The position numbers were made by a program, and so were the translations under genes. A stretch of 64,000 nt of DNA from NCBI GenBank assembly GCA_018241225.1, contig JAFEEG010000001.1:248001-312000 (forward strand), in the 5' to 3' direction. This document shows, piece after piece, positions 58,545-64,000 of this stretch (its first letter is position 1; each line of letters starts with the position of its first letter). The notes beneath the pieces were generated by a model. That model searched no databases. It saw only the letters and a list, made by a program, of their open reading frames with translations, and had not been told where the DNA came from. The DNA is from Pseudomonadota bacterium. GTDB lineage: Bacteria; Pseudomonadota; Gammaproteobacteria; Burkholderiales; Burkholderiaceae_C.

Positions 58545-58828
58545 ACGGCTCGATGTACGTGTTCGGCAACATGCGCGGCCAGAAATACACGAAGGGGGGA
58601 TGGAAGGCGATGCTGGACGACCTGATGCGCGAGTGCGTGAAGGCCGCAGCGGAGCGGAAGATGGCTTTCCGGAAGTTCAGCCTGCAGGACTGCCGACCGA
58701 AGGGCGTGAGCGACAAGCTCGAGGCGGGCCACACCGACACGAAGGACGCCACGCTGCACTCGAGCGAGGCCATGATTGCCCAGGTTTACGACCGTCGCCG
58801 GGCTCGCAAAGCAAAGCCTGCGGCCTGA
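58545..58828 (+). pseudogene. Tyrosine integrase, C-terminal fragment
   Basis: About 92 codons remain. Visible motifs include FSLQDCRPKGVSDK, the R-containing box of tyrosine recombinases, and the H-x-x-Y end ATLHSSEAMIAQVYDRRR with the nucleophile Tyr. Everything before FGNMRGQKYTKGGWKAMLDDLM is gone. The N-terminal catalytic arginine and the DNA-binding domain are absent, so it cannot act. It reads towards the tRNA 3' end copy at 58910, where an intact integrase gene would end in a tRNA-integrated phage. It was most likely the original integrase of the prophage. Confidence 0.8.
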
Positions 58829-58829
58829 G

Positions 58830-58846
58830 TCATATTCCAAAGATCG
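58830..58846. repeat. 17-bp direct repeat, right copy
   Basis: TCATATTCCAAAGATCG is identical to 54010-54026. It lies immediately after the stop of the integrase stump and 64 bases before the tRNA-end copy. Placed like an integrase arm site. Confidence 0.6.
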
Positions 58847-58872
58847 GGAAATCCAATTCCAAAAAGACAAAA

Positions 58873-58900
58873 GGGTTAGCAGATACTTACCTGCTAACCC
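58873..58900. terminator. Hairpin next to the right att copy
   Basis: GGGTTAGCAG (58873-58882) and CTGCTAACCC (58891-58900) form a perfect 10-base stem with an 8-base loop. On the minus strand a T-rich run follows. It lies 9 bases from the tRNA 3'-end copy, where the phage would have supplied a new terminator for the restored tRNA. Confidence 0.7.
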
Positions 58901-58909
58901 TCGTGTACG

Positions 58910-58924
58910 TTGGCGGAGTGGACG
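58910..58924. repeat. 15-bp direct repeat, right copy (tRNA-Asp 3' end)
   Basis: Identical to 53921-53935. The tRNA similarity ends at 58924, with no T-arm or anticodon, so this is not an intact gene. It would be the left boundary of a second element. Confidence 0.75.
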
Positions 58925-59075
58925 ACCGCCAAGTCACCGTCTGCACAAATCCACTGTGTTCCATTTTTTCCTTTAATAACAATAACTTAGTAAAACTCTT
59001 CGTCTGCGGGAGTCTTGTCATGTCTGCTGGATTCTGCGACCATTTGGCAATAGAAAGGCAATACAAGGACAGGTG

Positions 59076-60440
59076 ATGGTAAGGGGCAGCAAGCGGCTCT
59101 CCGCCGCAAAGGTCAGAACAGTGAAGCGCCCTGGCTTCTACAGTGACGGGGACGGACTCTACCTACAAGTCGGCCCGGCTGGGACCAAATCATGGGTGTT
59201 CCGGTACACGGTGGGTGGCCAACGGCGCGGGCATGGCATGGGGCGAGTCAACCTCTCCGAAGGCCATGCACAAGTACGGCCGGAGGAACGGCAAGGCACC
59301 TTAGGGCTCGCCGAAGCGCGCGACGAGGCCCAACGGCTGTACACGCTCGTGCGGCGCGGCATCGACCCCATCGAAGACCGGTACGAAACGCAGCAAGCTG
59401 CCGCAACCGCCAAGTTGGCCGCGAAAGCCGCGGAGGATCGGCGCAAGACCTTTGCAGAGTGCGCCGAGGTCGTCATAGCGCAGCGCGAGAAGAAATTGCG
59501 CAATGACAAGAGCAAGAAGCAATGGCGCGCAACCCTCACGCATGAAAAGATCTACGCTGTCTTGAACGATGGCCGCAAGATCGACGAGCTCACGAAGCAT
59601 GATGTCGCCAAGGCGCTGAAGTGGCATTGGGAAAAGGTGCCTACAAGCGCCGACCGTTTCCGCGACCGCATCAAGGCCGTGTTCACCTATGCGAAGGCTA
59701 TTGACGCCTACGCGGGTAATAACCCGGCCGAAAAGACAGTCATCGAACAAATCCTAGGCGAACAGAAGTACGAAGCACAGACGAAACATCCGGCCCTGCC
59801 GCACAAGCACATTGGTGCGTTCATGGCAGAGCTGCGCAAGCATCAAGGCACGTCGCATCGGGCGCTTGAGTTTGGCATCTTGACCGCCGCACGATCGGGC
59901 GAAGTGCGTGGTGCGACGTGGAACGAAATCGACATGACGGCGAAGCTTTGGACGATCCCGGCCGGCCGAATGAAGGCGGGCCGCGAACACGTCGTGACCC
60001 TATCCGATGACGCCGTGAAGCTGCTGCAAACCTTGCCACGCGTCAAGCGTGATTCGCAGCGGGGAAAGCAAGCCAACGACCAACCTGACTACATGTTTCC
60101 TGCGGCACGCGGTGGCCAACTGTCAGACATGGCGCTAACGAAGGCCGTACGGGACATGCACGAAACCGAAACGAAAGCCAAGCGTGCAGGCTGGGTTGAT
60201 CCGAAGTCGGGCCGAGTGGCCGTCGTTCACGGCTTTCGCTCAACGTTCCGCGATTGGACCGCGGAAACAGGCTACGAACGCGACATGGCCGAGCTTGCAT
60301 TGGCCCATGACGTTGGCAGCGCCGTTGAACGTGCGTACCGCCGAACGGATATGGTCGAACGTCGCCGCCACATGATGCAGGATTGGGCGGACTACTGCAC
60401 CAAGATCACTGCAAGCAGTGGCGCGATGGCGCTGGACTAA
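59076..60440 (+). CDS. Tyrosine-type site-specific integrase (P4-like, DUF4102 N-terminus)
   Basis: This 454-residue protein is complete. The N-terminal arm-binding domain carries LSAAKVRTVKRPGFYSDGDGLYLQVGPAGTKSWVFRY, the DUF4102 signature. The core domain follows, and the C-terminal catalytic domain has TAARSGEVRGATWNEID (first Arg), HGFRSTFRDW (His and second Arg), HDVGSAVERAYRRTD with the nucleophile Tyr. I chose the ATG at 59076, with AGGACAGG upstream; a GTG at 59073 is also possible. P4-type integrases usually insert at tRNA 3' ends. It lies 152 bases right of the 15-bp tRNA-Asp copy, so that copy is its likely att site. Confidence 0.93.
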   Translation: MVRGSKRLSAAKVRTVKRPGFYSDGDGLYLQVGPAGTKSWVFRYTVGGQRRGHGMGRVNLSEGHAQVRPEERQGTLGLAEARDEAQRLYTLVRRGIDPIEDRYETQQAAATAKLAAKAAEDRRKTFAECAEVVIAQREKKLRNDKSKKQWRATLTHEKIYAVLNDGRKIDELTKHDVAKALKWHWEKVPTSADRFRDRIKAVFTYAKAIDAYAGNNPAEKTVIEQILGEQKYEAQTKHPALPHKHIGAFMAELRKHQGTSHRALEFGILTAARSGEVRGATWNEIDMTAKLWTIPAGRMKAGREHVVTLSDDAVKLLQTLPRVKRDSQRGKQANDQPDYMFPAARGGQLSDMALTKAVRDMHETETKAKRAGWVDPKSGRVAVVHGFRSTFRDWTAETGYERDMAELALAHDVGSAVERAYRRTDMVERRRHMMQDWADYCTKITASSGAMALD

Positions 60441-60483
60441 GTGTGCCGACTCGGCGACACCGTTGAAAGAGAGTCCGAAGGAC

Positions 60484-60920
60484 ATGACAGTCAAGCGAAT
60501 GGACAACGTCCTGATCGTTGTCGACGATCTCGAAGCGGTGAAGGCGTTCTTCATCGAGCTGGGCCTCCAGCTCGATGGTCAACCACGGTCAAAGGGCCTT
60601 CAGTTGGGAGCCTCATAGGGCTTGAAAACGTTCGGGCCACCCTTGCGATGCTGCGGACTCCCGACGGACAGGGAATCGAACTGGACAAGTTTCACACGCC
60701 AGATGCAGTCAGGTTCGGGCCCGTGAACGCGCCAGTGAATGCCCTGGGTCTTCGTCGCGTCATGTTTGCCGTCGATGGCATCGATGCCGTCCTTGCGCGG
60801 ATGGAGGCCTATGGCGCGGAAATCATCGGCCAGATGCGGTACGAGCAATCGTACCGGCTCGCCTATATCCGCGGGCCCGAGGGCATCATCGTCGGGCTTG
60901 CCGAGCAGCACCTCAGCTGA
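60484..60920 (+). pseudogene. VOC family protein, frameshifted
   Basis: The frame from ATG 60484 begins TVKRMDNVLIVVDDLEAVKAFFIELGLQLDG, a clear glyoxalase/bleomycin-resistance type start, then breaks after 44 codons. Similarity continues in the next frame as TTVKGPSVGSLIGLENVRATLAMLRTPDG and on to GPEGIIVGLAEQHLS. One base is missing near 60578. Members of this family are 140-150 residues, which matches the sum of the two parts. A GAAGGA site precedes the start. It could be a mutated gene or a sequencing error. Confidence 0.8.
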
Positions 60921-61060
60921 GGGCGGGCGGCTCGCGCCGTTCATGCACATCGGCAACTCATCCATCAGCGTACGTTCGAGGAAGCGCGCGTCTATACCAC
61001 GACGGCTACAAGGCCGGCGTATGCGCGCCGATGGCGCAGCCCGACTATGCGATTCGCGTC

Positions 61061-63187
61061 TCAGCTCACATGATAGCGAGCATTGCTCTCGGCCATCTCG
61101 CGCAGTGCCGGCGGTACCTCGAACCGCGGGCCGTAGGCCTTGGCTAGACGATCGCTCTCAGCGACAAAGCGATTCGCCCCTACCGTGTCGATGTGGCTCA
61201 CCGCCCCGCCAAGCGCAGCTGGGAAGCCCCACCCCAGCAAGGACCCCACGTCGGCATCCTTGATGCTGCAGATGCCTTCGGCGATGCAGCGCGCGGCTTC
61301 AATCGACTGCGAATACATCAGTCGCTTCCGCACTTCTTCGAGTGTGGGCTGCTCTTCGGCCAGCGGGAAATGCTCGGCCAGCCCGGGCCACAGGCGCTTC
61401 TTGCCGTCGGCCGGATACTCGTAGAAGCCCTTTCCGGCCTTGCGCCCTATCCGACCCAGCTTCTCGACCATCGTCACCAGCACTTCGTCCTGCGGCTGCT
61501 CCTTGTAGTTTTTACCCTGGTCCAGCCGCGCCTGCTTGTAGACCTTGTGCATCAGCTCCAATGAGAACTCGTCGACCAAGGCAAGTGCCGGCATCGGCAT
61601 GCCAGCCAGGCGCGCAGCGTTCTCGATCAGGTCCGGATTGACACCCTCCCCCAGCATCGTCATCGCCTCATAGGGGAACATCGAGAACGCGCGGTTGGCA
61701 TAGAACGACGGACAGTCGTTGACCACGATCGGCGTCTTGCGGATTTGCTTGACGAAATCCATCGCCTGCGCGACCGTGGCTTCGCTGGTCTTCTTGCCGC
61801 GGATCACTTCCACCAGCGGCATCTTCTCGACCGGCGAGAAGAAATGCAGCCCGACGAAGCGGTCTGGCCGGCTCGAAACCTCCGCTAGGCCGGTGATGGG
61901 CAGGGTGGAGGTGTTGGAGGCAAACACCGCGTCGGCCGACATGGCAGACTCCGCCTTTCGGGTGACGTCAGCCTTGACCTCGCGGTCTTCGAACACCGCC
62001 TCGATGATCATGTCGCAGTCACTCAGCGCCGTGAACTCCGTGGCCGGCCGGATCAACGCGAGCGTGCGGTCGCGCTTGTCCGCGGCGAGGCGGCTCTTCG
62101 CGACCTGGGCATCGAGAAGCTTCGCCGAGTACGCCTTGCCTCGTTCCGCGGCCTCCACAGTCGTGTCAAGCAGCACAACTTCAATTCCTGCGAGTGCGCT
62201 GACATGAGCTACGCCGGCCCCCATCATGCCGGCCCCCAGAATTCCGACCTTCTTGTAGCGGCGTGTCGGCACCGATTTCGGCCGGTCCGCGAGGCGATTT
62301 GCATCGCCCATCGAGTAGAACAGAGTGCGAATCATGTTCTTCGTTGCCGCGGAGGTCGCCAGTCGTGCGAACTGGTGCTGCTCGATCTTGAGTGCGTTGT
62401 CCAGGTCGACATGGCATCCGTCGTAGAGGCAGGCGAGGATGGCTTCGGGCGCCGGGTACAGGCCCTGGGTCTTGTTCAGGATTTGCGCCGAGACGCCGAA
62501 GAAGAGCTGCGTCGTCGCGGGCGTCTGCGGGCCGCCGCCGGGAAACTTGAAGCCCTTCGCATCCCAGGGCTTGACCGCCCCCTGCGGCCCCTCGCTCAGC
62601 AGCCACTCCTTCGAGCGCGCGAGCAGACCCGCTGCCGGCACGACTTCGTCCACGATGCCTTCCTGCAGCGCCACCGCGGGAGCTACTTTTCGGCCCTCCA
62701 GCAGATAGGGCAGCGACTTCCTGATGCCGATCATGCGGGGAAGCCGCTGCGTACCGCCTGCGCCGGGCAGCAGGCCGAGCGTGACCTCGGGCAAGCCGAG
62801 CTGGATCTTCGGGTCGTCCGCGACGATGCGCCGGTGGCAGGCGAGGCAGATTTCCAGTCCCCCGCCCAGTGCCGTGCCATTGATCGCGGCCACGAAGGGC
62901 TTGCCGGACTTCTCGAGCAGGCGCAGGGTGGCGCTGAACGGCCCCGATGCGGCGGCCGACTGTTCCGCGGTCTGGATGTCGCGGATCAAATCCAGATCGC
63001 CGCCCGCCAGGAACTCCGGACGCGACGACGTCACGATCACGCCCTTGACCTTCTCGTCTGCGATCGCGCGTTTCACGGCTGCGTCGAACGCAGCCGTCGA
63101 ATCGCGGTTGATCACGTTCATTGGGCGGTCAGCGACGTTCCAGGTGAGTGTCGCGATGCCATCGGCATCGACTGCGTAGTCAATCAT
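61061..63187 (-). CDS. 3-hydroxyacyl-CoA dehydrogenase/enoyl-CoA hydratase, FadB/FadJ-like
   Basis: This 708-residue multifunctional beta-oxidation enzyme has an N-terminal crotonase domain (FLAGGDLDLI, NGTALGGGLEICLAC and GLPEVTLGLLPGAGG, containing both catalytic glutamates), then from about residue 320 the NAD-binding fold (KVGILGAGMMGAGVAHVSALAG), FASNTSTLPITGLAE, LHFFSPVEKMPLVEV, and a C-terminal dehydrogenase domain (GRKAGKGFYEY). The start ATG at 63187 gives MIDYAVDADG; a longer frame upstream is unconserved. It is 26 bases from the thiolase gene, in the same direction: together they carry out three beta-oxidation steps. Confidence 0.93.
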   Translation of the reverse strand: MIDYAVDADGIATLTWNVADRPMNVINRDSTAAFDAAVKRAIADEKVKGVIVTSSRPEFLAGGDLDLIRDIQTAEQSAAASGPFSATLRLLEKSGKPFVAAINGTALGGGLEICLACHRRIVADDPKIQLGLPEVTLGLLPGAGGTQRLPRMIGIRKSLPYLLEGRKVAPAVALQEGIVDEVVPAAGLLARSKEWLLSEGPQGAVKPWDAKGFKFPGGGPQTPATTQLFFGVSAQILNKTQGLYPAPEAILACLYDGCHVDLDNALKIEQHQFARLATSAATKNMIRTLFYSMGDANRLADRPKSVPTRRYKKVGILGAGMMGAGVAHVSALAGIEVVLLDTTVEAAERGKAYSAKLLDAQVAKSRLAADKRDRTLALIRPATEFTALSDCDMIIEAVFEDREVKADVTRKAESAMSADAVFASNTSTLPITGLAEVSSRPDRFVGLHFFSPVEKMPLVEVIRGKKTSEATVAQAMDFVKQIRKTPIVVNDCPSFYANRAFSMFPYEAMTMLGEGVNPDLIENAARLAGMPMPALALVDEFSLELMHKVYKQARLDQGKNYKEQPQDEVLVTMVEKLGRIGRKAGKGFYEYPADGKKRLWPGLAEHFPLAEEQPTLEEVRKRLMYSQSIEAARCIAEGICSIKDADVGSLLGWGFPAALGGAVSHIDTVGANRFVAESDRLAKAYGPRFEVPPALREMAESNARYHVS

Positions 63188-63213
63188 CAAAGTATCTCCA
63201 GCAATTCTGTACT

Positions 63214-64000
63214 TCAAACGCGCTCGATGACCATCACCGAACCCATGCCACCGCCTACGCACAAGGTGACAAGTCCAGTCGTGAGGTTGCGGCGCTCCAG
63301 CTCGTCGATCAGGGTGCCCAGCAACATGCCGCCGGTCGCACCCAAGGGATGGCCCATGGCGATCGCGCCCCCGTTGACGTTGACCTTGTCATGCGGCACC
63401 TTCAAGGCATCCATGAAGCGCAGCACCACCGATGCGAAGGCCTCATTGCACTCGAACAGGTCGATGTCGCTCGCCGTCATGCCAGCCCGCTTGAGAGCGG
63501 TTTCGGCGGCCAAAGACGGACCGGTGAGCATGATTGTTGGCTCGGTCGACACGGTACCGAAGGCGAGCACCCTTGCCCGTCGTCTGAGTCCCTGCTGCTG
63601 CGCCGCCTCCTGCGTTCCGATGAGGACGGCCGACGCGCCGTCGACAATGCCCGACGAGTTCCCCGCATGGTGTACATGGTGGATGCTGCCGAGTTCGGGG
63701 TAGCGATGTAGCGCCATGGCATCGAAGCCGAGCTTCTCGCCCTGCTCGACGAACGAAGGCTCGAGCTTTGCCAACGACTCCATGGTGGTGTCGGCGCGCA
63801 CGTGCTCGTCGCGCTCAGTAACAACCACGCCGTTGACGTCTCGCACAGGCACGACGGACTTGGCGAAGCGTCCTTCCGACCAGGCCACAGCCGCGCGCCT
63901 CTGGCTTTCCACCGCGTACGCGTCGACGTCGTTGCGGGCATACCCGTACAAGGTAGCAATGAGATCGGCCGACACACCTTGCGGCACGATGCGGTTCGGG
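63214..64000 (-). CDS. Acetyl-CoA acetyltransferase (thiolase), N-terminus outside the window
   Basis: The visible C-terminal 261 residues include [37 protein letters not shown] and [16 protein letters not shown], with His (GHPLG) and Cys (CVGGG) of the active site. The N-terminal half with the nucleophilic cysteine is not visible. The frame remains open at the right edge. The stop is TCA/TGA at 63214. It lies upstream in the same operon as the FadB-like gene, so the two form a beta-oxidation complex. These genes may be cargo of the second element, or chromosomal. Confidence 0.9.
   Translation of the reverse strand, partial: PNRIVPQGVSADLIATLYGYARNDVDAYAVESQRRAAVAWSEGRFAKSVVPVRDVNGVVVTERDEHVRADTTMESLAKLEPSFVEQGEKLGFDAMALHRYPELGSIHHVHHAGNSSGIVDGASAVLIGTQEAAQQQGLRRRARVLAFGTVSTEPTIMLTGPSLAAETALKRAGMTASDIDLFECNEAFASVVLRFMDALKVPHDKVNVNGGAIAMGHPLGATGGMLLGTLIDELERRNLTTGLVTLCVGGGMGSVMVIERV

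Larger units (their letters stand above)
53922..58924. mobile_element. Decayed prophage in tRNA-Asp
   Basis: The 5-kb region lies between two copies of the tRNA-Asp 3' end, and holds a lysis cassette, a tail-fibre gene, an acyltransferase, a truncated virion gene and an integrase stump. It is visibly less G+C-rich than the flanks. Head, portal, terminase and replication genes are missing, so most of the phage has been deleted; the probable junction is near 58540. A second integrase just right of the second copy suggests a tandem insertion. Confidence 0.75.

Noticed and set aside
58910..58924. A possible intact tRNA-Asp at the right copy
   Set aside because: Similarity stops 15 bases in. No T-arm, anticodon or D-arm follows.

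Overview
The window is G+C-rich, densely packed bacterial chromosome with ATGA-type overlaps and convergent 3' ends that share bases. Tripartite-tricarboxylate (Bug-type) binding protein, IclR, CaiB and acyl-CoA dehydrogenase clusters, a TolC-WaaA junction, an Entner-Doudoroff edd/eda pair and general gene style all point to a betaproteobacterium of the Comamonadaceae (Variovorax/Acidovorax-like). This is inference from gene content; no rRNA is present.

Layout. 0-6.6 kb: a leftward five-gene dipeptide/oligopeptide ABC importer followed by a PLP D-serine-deaminase-like enzyme that runs off the left edge. 6.7-9.4 kb: a rightward RidA, 2-keto-3-deoxygalactonate kinase, KDPGal aldolase and class II aldolase set. 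9.4-13.9 kb: SDR, MATE, MFS and MarR leftward, with a divergent PaaI-type thioesterase over a two-copy MarR-like operator. 13.9-14.4 kb: a BrnT/BrnA toxin-antitoxin pair. 14.5-20 kb: CaiB CoA-transferase, Bug protein and two acyl-CoA dehydrogenases, controlled by a divergent IclR. 20-22.8 kb: an aminotransferase divergent from a MocR-type regulator. 22.8-26.3 kb: a Fur-boxed ferric iron ABC importer. 26.4-36 kb: glutathione/glyoxalase, hydrolase, Entner-Doudoroff, SodC, MobA-like and PdxH housekeeping genes. 37-46 kb: TetR, an RND pump, Pcm, rhodanese, TolC and convergent WaaA. 46-53.8 kb: phosphomannomutase, an Ada-AlkA fusion with Ogt, a DMT exporter, two multihaem cytochromes c and a JmjC-like cupin.

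53.9-60.4 kb is accessory DNA. A 50-nt 3' fragment of a tRNA-Asp gene, still next to its terminator, marks the left edge of a decayed prophage. Inside are a small gene with a LexA-like box, an O-acyltransferase (probable lysogenic-conversion gene), a lysis cassette (3TM holin, GH108 lysozyme, small membrane proteins), a glycine-rich tail fibre with a frameshift, a truncated virion gene and the C-terminal stump of a tyrosine integrase. The last 15 bases of the tRNA recur at 58910-58924, and a complete second integrase follows. I read this as two elements inserted in tandem at one tRNA-Asp gene. The intact tRNA and the far end of the second element should lie to the right of the window. A frameshifted VOC-family gene and a FadB-like/thiolase beta-oxidation pair fill 60.5-64 kb and may be cargo of that second element or chromosome.

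No CRISPR array, transposase, replication origin or complete RNA gene was seen. The most unusual parts are the tandem tRNA-Asp insertion with its 17-bp and 15-bp direct repeats, the slippery frameshift in the tail fibre, and the nearly leaderless brnT promoter. Several operator candidates in divergent promoters can be read directly.
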